DNA of 64,000 bases from Adiantum capillus-veneris (lineage: Eukaryota; Streptophyta; Polypodiopsida; Polypodiales; Pteridaceae): positions 38,746,037-38,810,036 of the forward strand of contig CM043966.1 of assembly GCA_014529385.2 (NCBI GenBank). The letters run 5' to 3'. Position numbers and translations under genes: made by a program. The number at the start of each line of letters is the position of its first letter. Positions within the stretch are counted from its first letter, which is position 1. Shown piece after piece: positions 8,953 through 20,859 of the stretch. The notes under the pieces were generated by a model. That model did not search any database. It saw only the letters and a program-made list of their open reading frames with translations, and was not told where the DNA came from.

Positions 8953-10923
8953 CTAGCTGTAATACTCTAGATTCCACTGCTTTGAGATCCTAATGCTCAG
9001 GTTATTGATCGCTCTTGGTAGTGCACAGTCCTTGGCATACTTGAGGCGATCTTCCGCACAAAGCCAAGCCATGAGCCAAGATCTTACAGCTATTGTAAGA
9101 TATCCTTGAATCTCAGTGGGATTCTAATTTTCCATATTCTTCACAATGCAAAAAGTGTCTAGAGGATTCCACAGCTGCTTGTATTGTGTGTCATCCACTA
9201 GAATTGTGGGCGTAGCAGTGTACTGACCTCTTTTCTCCCAGAAGTCACTTAGCTTCTTGTAAAATACAAGCTTTCCACCAGTTATCTTGAATCTAGCATC
9301 TCTTACACAATCCTGATGTGCAAGAATTTCCTTGAATTAGGGAAACTGATCAAGAAAGCAGGCACTCAACAGGTTTTCTACTTTAGTTTTCATGCAGTAG
9401 GTCCACACAAATACATCAAATTGCACAAGGCACCAGTCCAAGAATGCAGGTGCATCCCTTTTATACCTAGCAAACACCCCTGCTATGTCTACAATTTCTA
9501 GATCATTCCAGTAGGCAGGCTTTCATGAATGGTACCTCTTGTCTAATGAAGTCAGTAGGACACCATTAATATCAAGAATTAGAGCTGGCTTACTCTCAAA
9601 CAATATGTTCCCAGGATCCTCCCATGGACAAGACACCATCCCATCATCGTTCCTAACATAATCTGCAACACCACCTGCACCTCCTCCATCCTCCCTTTGC
9701 CGAGACACCATCCCATCATCGTACCTTACATATTCTGTACCACCTGCACCAATTGCACAACTGCATCACCACCTGCATCCACAGATGCATCACCATCTTC
9801 CTGAGGTGGTTCAGACTTTTCATTGGTAATCTCTATGTCCTCACCTGCACCAATTGTCCCACCTGCACAACTTTCTTCACCACCTGCATCCACAGATGCA
9901 TCACCATCTTCCCAAGGTGATTCAAACTTTTCAATGATAATGTATGTGTCTTCACCTGCACTGCTTGCACCAATTGCACCACCTGCATCCACAGATGCGT
10001 CACCATCTTCCGGAGGTGGTTCAAACTTATCAATTGTAATCTCTGTGTCATCACCTGCACCAACTGCACAACTTGCATCACCACCTGCATCCATAGATAC
10101 ATCACCATTTTCCCTTCCTGGTTCAGACTTTTTCATGATAATCTCCGTGTCCTCACCTGTACTAAGGACAAAAAACTCCATGTTTTTATCCTCTTGGTCA
10201 TCACTGTTGCTAGCACATGGGACTTGGCCCTCAACTCTAAATGAACCATCTACATCAGGAGGGTCTTTCATAGTAGACTGTGTTATCATACTTATTATGT
10301 GATCAAGATTGTCAATGTTGCTAGTGGCAGCATCTGAACATAAAAACATTAATGAGATAAACAACAATGATGGACAGGACAAAATTTTTTGATTGGCTTT
10401 CTTAATTCGTAGGAAATGGAGAATTGTTACAAAGCCAAAAACAGCGACATGAAAAAGAGCCAAAAAATGGGGATAGGTTACAAAGCAAAAATCGAGACTA
10501 TGTTTGGAGTCTTTTTCTGACTCTGGTTGTTGTAGCACCTTTTCTTCCAGATTCCATGTTACTATTTTCTCCAGTCTCTATGGATAATTGGTCCTTTGAT
10601 GTCTTTGTTTGCCCTTTTGCATCCTCTATAGGCTTTTTGGCAGCTCCATCTGCAAGAGAGAAGAAACAATCAACAAGAATGAAGCTTATTAAACAATATT
10701 ATCTACCTTTAGGAAAAAACAAAACCAAAACTAACACCTGTCATCTTTCTCTTTCTTTCCCTTTGCATCATTTGTATGGTCTGCAGGATGGAGGGACTGG
10801 TGTCTCTGGATGACACTTCATTGTCCTTCATTGATGAAGGAGCATTTTCTACTTGATCTCCATTCTCAAGACTATACTTCTCTAACACACCTTCCTTCTC
10901 AACTGTAGTCTCTGGCTTAGCCT
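8953..10923 (-). pseudogene. FCP1/NIF-type HAD phosphatase-like gene with acidic repeats, decayed
   Basis: Read from 10923 down. Exons at 10923-10738, 10649-10539 and 10333 onward are bounded by AG acceptors and GT donors, and all three junctions are phase 1 and keep one open frame, so the model is well supported. Exon 3 encodes four acidic tandem repeats, then a phosphatase domain: LILDINGVLL (motif I, DxNG variant of DxDx[TV]), PAFLDWCLVQFDVFVWTYCM, and ILVDDTQYKQLWNP (the DD motif of this family). The domain is typical of plant NLI-interacting-factor/CTD-phosphatase-like proteins acting on phospho-Ser/Thr. Decay: a one-base loss near 9761 between repeats and domain, and in-frame stops at 9523-9525, 9337-9339 and 9124-9126; the frame then ends at 8953-8955. 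No 5' exon is identified; the intron upstream would hold the minisatellite at 11-11.9 kb. Confidence 0.7.
9755..10170 (-). repeat. coding tandem repeat, four acidic units of ~33-37 codons
   Basis: Within exon 3 of the phosphatase-like pseudogene, four units each carry a GEDTEI-like start, a KFEPP-like middle, EDGDASVDAGG and a Cys/Ala/Gly-rich end. At DNA level the units share ccacctgcatccacagatgc and ccatcttcc. The last unit lacks one T relative to the others (gcacaactgc against gcacaacttgc), which shifts the frame before the phosphatase domain. A low-complexity acidic linker is the likely role. Confidence 0.7.
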
Positions 10924-10974
10924 CTGCAGTTATGAAAAGTATTAAGGAATTAAGAACTTGCTGTTTCAAGTTAC

Positions 10975-11930
10975 ATGTAGCTACAGCATGACAGTGGAAG
11001 CTACCAGGCATGATAGTGGAAGCTACCAGGAAAGCACTAATAGCTACCAGCACTATCCCGGTAGCTACCAATGCCATCGTGGTAGCTGGCTGACTGAGAG
11101 CTACCAAGATGACATAGGGGCCACCAATGCTATCCTAGTAGTAAGCAATCTAACAGTGGTGGTTAACAGAATAAAAGCCTGGAACAACCTTTATCTAAAA
11201 CATCTTCCTTCTCAGCATGTACCAACACCTTGAATTCTGTTCTTCACAATAAGAAATTAATCTAACAAGTTTTCAAGTTACATGCAGGGTCAGCATGACA
11301 ATAGAAGCTACCAGGCAAGCACTAATAAGCTACCAGTACTACCAAATGCTATCCTAGTAGCTACCTTGCCCCCTGCCATCATGGTAGCTACAGATGCTAT
11401 CATGGTAGCTCCCAATGTTATCCTAGTAGCTACCTTGTCACTTGCAGGACTTCCTTGGCAGAATGGCAGCTCATGGTAGAATGTTAGCTACCAATGCAAT
11501 CTTGGTAGCCACCTTGTCACTTGCAGGACTTCCTTGGCAGAATGGCAGCTACCAATGTAATCCTGGTAGTCACCTTGTCAATTGCAGGACCTCCTTGGTA
11601 GAATGGCAGCTCATGGCAGAATGGTAGCTACCACTATTACAATGGTAGCTACCAGGGTTGATAGTGAGAACTTCTTTGTCACCAGAAGAAGTTCCATGGT
11701 GAAATAGTAGCTAATGGAAGAATGGTAGCTACCTTGCCACCAGCAAGACTTCCATGGGAGAATAGTAGCTCATGGAAGAATGGTAGCCACAGCCATATTG
11801 GTAGCTCGTTGTACCAGGATTAGCATGATAGCTGCCACTATGAGAGTGGTAGCTACCAGTATTGTACTAGTAGCTACCAGTCTTGTATTAGTAGCTACAA
11901 TTAGCATGGTTCCCTTGATAACAGAAACAC
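10975..11930. repeat. GGTAGCTACC minisatellite, second large block
   Basis: The palindromic decamer GGTAGCTACC and one-base variants recur through this stretch, separated by spacers such as atgctatcctagta and cttgcaggacttccttggcagaatggcagct (the latter repeated about three times near 11440-11620, a local sub-array). The block lies between the coiled-coil/RING-like gene and the phosphatase-like gene, both on minus, and may sit in an intron if they were once one transcription unit. Short plus-strand ORFs here are repeat translations. Confidence 0.8.
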
Positions 11931-11995
11931 AAAAAAACAGATAAATTTAAGCTCAATGCTACAAAATGCAGCAGGGTGTATACCATGGTCCATGC

Positions 11996-13640
11996 TTAAG
12001 GGCACTGATGAGGGTTTGGTGTCGATTGCACTCCTTGGAAATTGGCATTCGTACTATCGAGGATCACCAAAGACCGCATGGTATGTGAAATAGGCTGCAT
12101 GCATCCCATCTCCATGCATGTTTCTTTGCTTGCAACAAGATGGCCAAAACAGTACATGTGAAAGGCATGATTGCAGGGCAGCAAAAACATGCCAAGTGCA
12201 TCGTCAACCCACAAGCACTGCAAACTTTGTCCAAAGGCAAGGTGCCCATATCCACAGGTGAAACTTTTGCAGGAGGTGCAGATAACAAAACTGTACTTCT
12301 TTTGACCTGCATGGTATTCACAAAATCCATCCGCGCCTGTGCACACTCATACAGTTCCTGTGTAAAATCTCTCTCCTTTAGAGCATTATCCATAGCATCA
12401 AGTGGTTCCTTCTCCTCAAATACCACTTGAAATGTCTGGAGTGTTAGCGACAACCTGCCGACAGTATTTTTAAGCTGCTCCACCTTCATTGCATCCACAG
12501 CATTGAAGCTACCTTCTGCCTTTAGTAATGCAATCTCTGCATCTTTCAACTGGCCTTTGAGCTTTTCCACTAGGAGGTTGACACCTTCATTTCGGTGCAC
12601 ATCAGCCTGAAGCAATTCCAGCTTCTTAAAAGCCTCATTATACTCTAACAATGCAAAAGAATGCTTGCTTATAACCATGTTGTAAAAAATATCTAACTCT
12701 GTAAGAGACGGTGGACCAAATAAATTCTTTTTCTGCACATCATCCACTGTATCGATCGGAGTTTCTTGGGGCTCCACCAAATGATGTGGAGTCCTCGTCA
12801 TTCGTCGCGAACTATTAGGGGCAAAGGAGGAATGGAAAGCTACCCATCGCTGCTTCTTTGCATGTAATTTGCCTGGATCCATATTTGTGACAATACTTTC
12901 TGAAAACAAGGCCCAGTCAACCTGTCCCTTCAATTGCTCATATAGAAAGCCTCTAGCAAATCCTTTAGTCACCTCCATACCATAATTTCCAGGAGGTTCT
13001 TGATACACGGATGTGAACAATACATAAAACCTGTTCCAGAGCTCTCGCTTCACATCTCTAGATTTTACTTTGCTGCCCCTCTTCAGCACCTCCTTTAAGC
13101 ATTTCAACCAATCTTTGTTGGTGAAATCTGCCTCAGTCAGCAGTCGAGCATCCACTCCAGAGTTGGGGAGTTCGTATACTTCATGTGCTTGGGGTTTTGT
13201 CATGCGAAAAACTGTCTTCCTTTCAAATGGCACATATGGAGTGCACCAACGGCCTTTGCCCTATAAAATATAGGGAAAAACATAAGACCATAGTTGTTTC
13301 CATACGGCAAACACATACGGGAAGTATGATTGGAGTATGGTTCAACACTTAAGCTTGAAACATACACGGCCATAAAATTTACTGAAAACTTAGATAACTT
13401 ATGCATGGTGAGCATTTATAATATCACAATTTTACAGAAATTTTCACATTAAACACACTCTTCATCTGCCATGTTGCCTCCACGATAGCTCCTGTCTGGA
13501 TTTGCAATTTGGTTGGCCATTGCACGTCGTAAACTTGATTGCTTATTTTTTTCCTCAAAAATTTGATATACCCCTCCAACCACTTCATTGAGAAACGTTG
13601 GCGAGGGGCATTCAAAAATTGAGCATGCAACACGCTATGT
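11996..13640 (-). pseudogene. coiled-coil protein with C-terminal RING-like zinc finger, frameshifted
   Basis: A large exon begins after the acceptor ttttatag at about 13263 and runs to about 12064. It encodes a mixed N-terminal half (YELPNSGVDARLL...WNRFYVLF) and, at about 12750-12350, a Leu/Glu/Lys-rich coiled coil. The C-terminal end carries Cys-x2-Cys (KVCSACG) in this frame, while LLPCNHAFHMYCFGHL followed by CMEMGC lies in the frame ending at 11996; together they give a RING-like Cys/His order, so a frameshift near 12220 probably separates them. An upstream exon at about 13630-13445 (WLEGYIKFLRKKISNQVYDV, donor GTGTGT) may belong. RING-like fingers usually recruit ubiquitin-conjugating enzymes, but the family is not recognised. 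Confidence 0.45.
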
Positions 13641-16174
13641 CATGATTGGGCACTTGGTCTTTGAATTTTATAAAGAAATTCCTATACATTGAGTGTATAA
13701 GAATTTGTAGATGGTGCAAAAATGCTCGGTCCTATGCAGTCCAAAAGTCCACCTCACCACCATACTTTACGCTGTAGTATCGCTCATGCATGTCTAGCAT
13801 GGGCCCATCAGTGTCCTCGTCCTCAACGTTTGGAGCGGCATGCTCCAAAATAGGTGAGTCTGTCCCCCCTCCACCACCAAAATAACCATCCCAATAGGAG
13901 CCTCTATCACTCCACCTACACTCGTTATCCTGAGACAAACACCGTTGTTCACTACTACAAGACGCTTGTCGACCACCTGTTGACTGTCAACAAGGCTCGA
14001 GAAAAGTAGGAGTCAAATGGAATGATGTGGAGCCTTGTGATGCAAGGGGGGTGGCTCCTTGCGATGGAAGGGGGGTGGGTCAGTAGGAAGGTACATTAGA
14101 ATTTGATCCCATCTCCACAAGGGTCTTGACGTATGGAGTCCCTCCTGGCTACTCCCCAACGGTGTGGTTTGGTGTGAAAGACCATAGGCAGCAAGCTGTT
14201 GCGCATTATAGCATGCTGCAAATCTAGATCTACCATCAGTGGGGGAACTTGTGTAGATAGACCAACACCTTTAAATCCATAAGAGGACCATACCTAAAAA
14301 TAACGAATAGAAGTACTTACCCTTGCTCACAAGAATCTAGCTATAGAGAAACCTAAATTCAGAGTTTGGACGTACTTCCTCAAGACTCGGGTCCACTGGA
14401 GGCGATGTTCACCCTGGATGGTTGTCCACCTAGGACATGAATCAACCAAAGGAAGAATGCTCTCGTCCGACATCTACAAGAGATTCGTTGGAATGTTTGA
14501 GGACCTAGCCGATTTTTACTCTCCCTATACCTAATCTACATAGCTAGTGATAGCCGTTTTTCGGCTTTCCAAAATTGCCATAGTAAGCTACCTCACCCTA
14601 TCAAATCACTCAAACATTTTGGTTATCCCTACCATTTCACTGTACATAGGCATGTGTGAGTTAGGGACTTTCTCCATATTTTCTTAAAAACCCTCAGCTA
14701 GCTAGTCACTGTGCTAATTGAGCCAAAAAAAAAAAAACAAAATCAAAAAAATAAAATATATTATGGCCCATTTTTGTGTAAATATTTCATTGTATATAGG
14801 GCCTAAATAAAAGGATTTTTCATAATTATGTTGGTATTTATTTAAATATTTTTACCTATGGTGTGTTATTTATGCTATGTACATTGACTCACCATTACCA
14901 TATTTTTTCTTACCATTTTGCATACTCTTTATTCCATATAAAAATAATTTCATGCAAGCTTCTCTTATTTTTTGTGTAACTCCATCCAAACAAAAATCCA
15001 AAAAAACTAGTTCTATTTATGTGTATATTTTTTCACTATTGTGATTTTTTCTTCCTACATCTATTCTCTATTACTCTCATAAATTAGACCACCGAAAATA
15101 TTCATCTTTTTATGGTAGACTTATAATGAGAGAGATTTATTTTGACCCCTTTATATTTTTTCCACCTATATTATTTATATTTGACATGTACATATTTTTA
15201 GACCCCTCAATATTTGATTTTCTTAGTTGTACTATTCACTTATATCATGATCTCAACAATATCTTCAATTATAGACCTACCAAATAAGGTCAAGGGTATG
15301 TGGAATACATGCATGCACCATGGGGGGATCACTCTTGGAGGTATTCAAAAGAATCGTCCAAAGAAGGACCTCACAAGGACTTTGTGAAGTGGAAAAAAAC
15401 AGTCGGTTTTGCTGAATTTTCAAAGATCACATGCTCCCTGAATTTGAAAAGGTGATACAAACAAAAGTTGTAGCTCGTGGACTGAACTTTCGCCTCAAAT
15501 TTTTTCATATTTTTTTGAGCTACGAGCTGTGAGCTATGATTTTATTGGTGGACCCCAGTTTGCCCATGCTATGCACCCACACTCCCTCTTCCACTTTACC
15601 ATTTTCCTCTTTCACACACACCTCTCCACTCATCATCCCCACCTCTCTCACCACTCCTCTTTGCACCCTACTCACCTTCTTCTCAACCTTGAAGAATAAG
15701 AGAAACCATGGTGAACTCCTGTCTCCTACACACACTTCCATTCCAAAATTGACCACCTAGTCTCATTTTTTCTCTTCCATATTACATGATGAGATTATTC
15801 AGTGGCTATAGGTCCCCAAGCTGCTGCTATGGCCACCCCTTCTCACGTACTGGGAGTCGAGAGGGAGAGAGAGAGAGTGTGTGTAAGAGTTAGGACTAGG
15901 CTGCAGTGTGCTGTAGTACAAACAAGGGGGACAGAGAGAGCAAGGGCATGAAGGGTAGGGTAGAAATGAATGCCACAATCTAAACATAATATCTTAGGGG
16001 TGGGTACCCATGAGAAGAAAAAAGGAAGAGGGTTGCCCCTCCGTTTTTAATTAAAACCGGCCCATATGATGGTTTATGGTAGAACCTAGGAGTTTTGATC
16101 AAGGCAAATAGGTAACCTTGTGAAAAAATTTAGTTATATTTATATAATTCAACTGTTGGATAAATAAGTACACA
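13641..16174. other. long non-coding stretch, AT-rich
   Basis: Small ORFs at 13.7-13.98 and 15.5-16.0 kb are low complexity or occur on both strands and are not supported. From 14.7 to 15.3 kb the sequence is markedly AT-rich, with an A run at about 14727-14740. From 15.58 to 15.68 kb it is pyrimidine-rich on plus, and near 15.86 kb there is a short GAGAGA/GTGTGT patch. No transposon domain, tRNA or repeat array was seen. Confidence 0.45.
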
Positions 16175-16195
16175 TGTGTGTGTGTGTGTGTGTGT
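16175..16195 (+). repeat. (TG)n microsatellite
   Basis: About ten TG units flanked by acaca and acttg, just beyond the 3' end of the minus-strand reverse-transcriptase relic. Confidence 0.85.
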
Positions 16196-16231
16196 ACTTG
16201 CCCTGTCCCAGCACCATACACAATGGGTTGA

Positions 16232-16260
16232 TAGTAGGCCCATTGTGAATGGGCCTACTA
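16232..16260. repeat. perfect 13-bp inverted repeat with 3-nt loop
   Basis: tagtaggcccatt (16232-16244), gtg, aatgggcctacta (16248-16260) is a perfect 29-nt hairpin. It overlaps the 3' stop region of the minus-strand Penelope-like relic. Structured 3' ends are common in retroelements, but a role here is inference. The core motifs of a hammerhead ribozyme are absent. Confidence 0.8.
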
Positions 16261-19200
16261 CCTAATCAGAGAAATGAGGTTAGTGTGGGGCAAATGTGAG
16301 CCAGGACAATCATTTTGAGAAAGGGATTGCGTGATTCGATTAATTATGTCCGTTCTTTTCAATCCATTAAGGTAAACTTTGTGTATAAGTATCTTAATAT
16401 CTTCCCATGCAAAGAAGCAATTGGAAGAGGAGTATACTATCAAGTATAGGAGGGTGATACAAGTACTAAGAGAAACTTTATGTGGTCGATTTGTGTTCTT
16501 TTTTAAGAATTCAATAGGTGGATATCTAATAGGTCTCTCTTCCAAGTAAACTTCTAGTCATAGTCTCCTACACAAGGGTTATGTAGTCTAATTGTAAAGT
16601 TAAGGAATTGGATTGTAGTGGCAAAGAAGCCGATTGATATGGTAAACCATTTAAAGGTTGGTTCAATTTTTTAACAGTTGGGATATACATCATTAATTTC
16701 TTCTGAGAATATTCTATTGTTGAGGCTTAATAAGTCATTCATATATCTGTATGTATGATTAAAAAGTGAAATTTTATGATACTTACTTTTGTCACTCGCG
16801 GTTTTGAGAAACCATTTGTAGTCAAAGAAGGCTAAGTATAGGTTACACATTAGAGGTGAGCAGGAAAATCCTATGGGAATGCCCCAGCTTTGATTAAAGC
16901 ACTGTCCTCCAAGAGAATAGTGTAGTTATTAAGTACCCAAGATATGTTTCTAAATAGTTTTTCATCATTGAAGGTAGGGGATGAGAAGATTGTGTTTTTT
17001 TAATCCATATAGGTTTCCTGGAGAGAGAAATGTAGAAGAAACCATTCTTCCTAGCCTTTTTGAAGGCAAGCTTAATCATCTAAGATAGAATATCTTTTAG
17101 TCCTAATTCTCCTTCCAAAGGTATATTCTCATAGAACTCAGTAATATCTGTTGTGAAGAGATGAAAAATTTGTTTAAGGAGGTTAACAGTGGAGTTTTTT
17201 ACTAACTAGAAAGGATTATAGTGTATTTGGAGAAAGTTAGAGCAGGTTTTTTGTTTAGAGGCACATATATTTTCAAATTCTGAAAGAACAAGGTCAAGGC
17301 AAAGGGTGATATCTTTGGTAATGTTAGAAAAATAATATCGGAGGCATCAAATATCCATCTAAACTTATGCTTATGTAGCTTATAGGTGGGAAAAAGTACT
17401 GGCAATTTGGTATCTTAGATAAAATACCCCATATTTTCTATATGTTTTGAAATATTATAAGTGACCTCGTAAGGAGATGTCTTAAGTGGTGTGAATTCCT
17501 TCCCAGAAATCCAAGAGTGAGCTGAATTTCAAGCCAAGTTTTTGCATATAAGAGTGGGACAATTGGAGCTTTTATCAAGTTCAGTCATGTGAAAGTTTTT
17601 GAAAATCAACAGCTAGTTGTGGTGTGATCCAAGAGCTTTTAGTAGACAACCATTGAAAAGGTATAAAAGAGATCTTTTGAAAGAAACATTTTTCAACCAA
17701 TTTAACTAAGTCCAGTAGGATTGTCTTCTCCGGTCGGAGAGTAATGACAAGGTGAGTTAAACAGCTAAGTAAGCTGTTAAAGCTAGATATGGGTTTTTAG
17801 GAAAAGTGGGTATGTGATTGAGTCCCTTAGCAGGGATTTTCTGGACTTTAGTATTTTCAATAAGATCCAAATTACAAGTGCATACATGCAAGCCATAAGT
17901 ATCAAAATCTTTGTAGTATGGGATAAATTTATCACAAGCACAATGCTGTGTTGTAAAAAATCATTATTGTAGACCACATTCTTAATAGGTTGTTGATATT
18001 TCCAACCAATAAGAACATTATCAAGTAACTCATGGTTTCCAAACAATAAGTCAAAACATTCACAAAAAAGTGTTTTAGCGTGTAAACAATCCAGAAGTAC
18101 ATTTTAAAAAAGACAATGTTCATAAATATAATCTTTGCAAGATGTCTTTTTGGTGAGAAACAATCTTCCACAAGGGCCAACATCAACCTGCACAATCATA
18201 AGTGATCATAAGTCAAGAAGGTGTCTCATAGGGGTATTCCTTCCTCTTCCCCTAGTGAAGCTACGAATACTTCCTCTAGTTTTATTAGAGGAGAAGTTGG
18301 CTATCAGGAATGAGGTGAAAGAATTTGGGGTGGCAAGAGAGTTGGGTCTTTTTAGTGAGGGGGATTCATCATCATCAATACATGGCTTGAGAAGACTGGT
18401 GATAATCCTAACACCTTTGTAATTTGCATAAGTAGTTAAATATATCCCTAGTTCATCAGCTTTCAATTCTTTGAGGATATCTAGCATAAGCCCACAAAAA
18501 ATGCCGAAAACAATTTGAGAAATTACTAATTGTTTAGCCTAGCCACCTAGCCAAGAGAAAATGATGGATAGATGAAAGTCCACCAATTTTTTAGGAAAAA
18601 ACTGGTCCAAATGATTGATGATACACCAGATAGCATGGTCAAACCACATAATGCTGGATTCGCATGAAGCTTTGGGGTCAAGAAATTTACAAGCACATTT
18701 AACATATGGTCGAAAAACATTCCAAATGGATTCTGTGTAGAAATCAGGATTACTTTTAGCAAACTCCATGTTCCCTTTCGTACGTATGTATAGACCTGGA
18801 TTAGAAAAGCACTTGGAGTGGTCAATCAGGAAGGTTGAAGGGGGCTTTAATGAGTTCTCCTTTGTCTAAGAACTGGCCTCCTTTCAAAATTATGAATCTA
18901 CAATCCTCAATTGTGGTGGCAAGAAGATTAGCTAGATACACCCAGGTTTCACTAAGAATAGGTGCCAAAAAAGCTTTGTTAGGTAGAACCCAAATTTGAT
19001 GGTCCACACCAAAGGATTGAATTTCAATTTGTCTAGGAGGTAAGAAAGGAAAAACCTTGGATACTTTGGGTACCATTTCTAAAAGTTTATAGTCACTTAG
19101 GGAGCAAAGATTGTTTTGGAATTCCGTGACAGCCTTAAGTGCTACACTATCTCTGCATAATATTCCACCGGTTTGAGGAACAGTTGGGGAAGTAAGGGTA

Positions 19201-19406
19201 CTGATAAAAGATGGATTGATTCCACATAATTTTTTCAAAAATTTAGATAATTCAGCTCCAGAAGAAGAAAATAAGGCTAGCTCTTGCTGATATTGTATAG
19301 AAAGTATAGGCAATTGGGTTATGTACTCGAAAATCATATTCACCCCATCTTTGGAGTCCTTGTCCAAGGTAGCCACAATCTTTACCCAATCATTAAAGGA
19401 CAACAT
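16258..19406 (-). mobile_element. Penelope-like retroelement, decayed reverse transcriptase
   Basis: Read from 19406 down. The N-terminal frame (19406-18822, 194 codons) is unrecognised, apparently an element-specific upstream domain. Reverse-transcriptase motifs follow on minus: TTDITEFYENIPL (motif A, around 17121-17157), NQSWGIPIGFSCSPLMCNLY (motif B region, around 16900-16840), and RYMNDLLSLNN (motif C, around 16753-16725), where the expected YIDD is YMND, so the catalytic Asp pair is broken. KFTWKRDLLDIHLLNS lies downstream near 16545. This motif set is characteristic of Penelope-like elements rather than LTR or LINE types. I found no GIY-YIG endonuclease, so an endonuclease-deficient type is possible. 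Many frameshifts and stops show the copy is old. Confidence 0.6.
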
Positions 19407-20664
19407 GTGTAGATAGATAGATTTTTATCTTAGGTTAGAGCCAAATCATATATTAATTGAGAAGCATCCAAACTGCCAATACATATGAGGACAAGAGAGG
19501 TAGCCACAGAGAGGGGCTCAAAAGATAGTTCTAGGCCTTGCGAGAGATCAAGGATCTGCAATAGACAAAATCTGTTAGTAAGTCATGGATTACTTCTGCT
19601 AATACGTAACACAACATTTGGCCCATCTAGCCAGAAAAGGTCTAGTTCTAACAGCTAGGGCTTCTTTTGGAGAATGGTCCTTTAGGTAAAATCTAATTTT
19701 TTCTAAAATGCTTGTATGTTTCTCCGGGTCGTGGTTTACTTTCATGCCAGCTGTCAACTTAAAATGTTTGTGATCCTGAAAGAAATTATATATATATATA
19801 TATAAATATAATTAGTCCAGTAGGTTGGGCCTACAATCCTTAAACCGACAAAGTCAAAGACTATGATAGTCGTGAGCAGGAAACCAGAACCTTACCGTAT
19901 AAAGGACCACCTAACACCAGCCAACCAATCAAGGATTTATAGGCAGTGGGTCCAACATACAACTAGGATTCAAGAAATTTTCTAAAGCCAACATCTTGGT
20001 TTTTTCAAAAAGCATTGAAAAAACCTTATGTATAGGACATATGTGTAGCTATTTTAACTTATATAATAAGAACTTATATAACTTATTCACATGGTACTAA
20101 TGTTGAGGCTTCCTTGCATGTCATGTCTTCTTTGTTTGTGTATAAGGTGTTGCAACATCCTGAAGCAAGTTCATGCTCAAGGAAAGTTGGCCCACAAAAA
20201 CTGAGGTTGTTTGCTCCAAAATCTCTCTCACTCTTGTGGGCATATGCGAAGCCCGAGAAAGTAGTTCCCATGCCTCGGAAAAAAATGTCATCAATGTTTG
20301 GCTTCTCATCTCTAACAGTGCTTGCTTTACATGGAGGTGTAGGCATAACTCTGAGATGGAGCTTCCTCTTTGTAGTTTCATGTTTATCCACATAGCCATT
20401 GTTTCATGTTTTAGTATCATTTTCTGTTCCTTTTTTAAAATTTCAAATAATTTTCTTTATTTTTTTCACAAGAAAAAGAGAGGGAAATACCCAAATTTGA
20501 ATGTTTGAGTGCCAAAGCAAGGGTTGATAATAAGCACAAAAATATAGCTAGTAATAATTGCAATAATTTTTGTGGCAGTGCAGGCGGTAATATCCGCGGT
20601 AATATTTGAAATTCAAAGGAATGTCCTCCTACTCCCCTCTATCTTCTTTGACCAACCCATTTTG

Positions 20665-20666
<2 letters not shown>
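19407..20666. other. no recognised gene; short AT microsatellite
   Basis: An (AT)n tract lies at about 19788-19804. At 20.08-20.42 kb open frames overlap on both strands (about 100 codons each); none has a recognised domain and their mutual overlap argues against more than one being real. I leave them uncalled. Confidence 0.4.

Positions 20667-20732
<66 letters not shown>
20667..20732 (+). repeat. (CT)33 microsatellite
   Basis: An uninterrupted CT run of 66 bp. On minus it yields an artificial Arg-Glu ORF. Confidence 0.9.
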
Positions 20733-20735
<3 letters not shown>

Positions 20736-20859
20736 CAAACCGCGGTAAAAGGTCAAAATAGATGTTTTCAAATTTTCATAATGAATGGAAGTTGAGAATA
20801 AAGGAATTCCAACTATCAAGTTGCCCCAATCTCTAAGTTGAGGACCTTATACCTCACAA

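Noticed and set aside
5105-11930. CRISPR-like array
   Set aside because: Repeats are degenerate and palindromic with irregular spacers; the context is plant nuclear DNA without cas genes.
16200-16270. Hammerhead ribozyme at the end of the Penelope-like element
   Set aside because: The hairpin is clear, but the CUGAUGA and GAAA core segments are absent.
20083-20420. Pair of ~100-codon ORFs on opposite strands
   Set aside because: Mutual overlap, no domain and no neighbouring exons.
20613-20819. Arg-Glu repeat ORF
   Set aside because: Translation of a CT/GA microsatellite.
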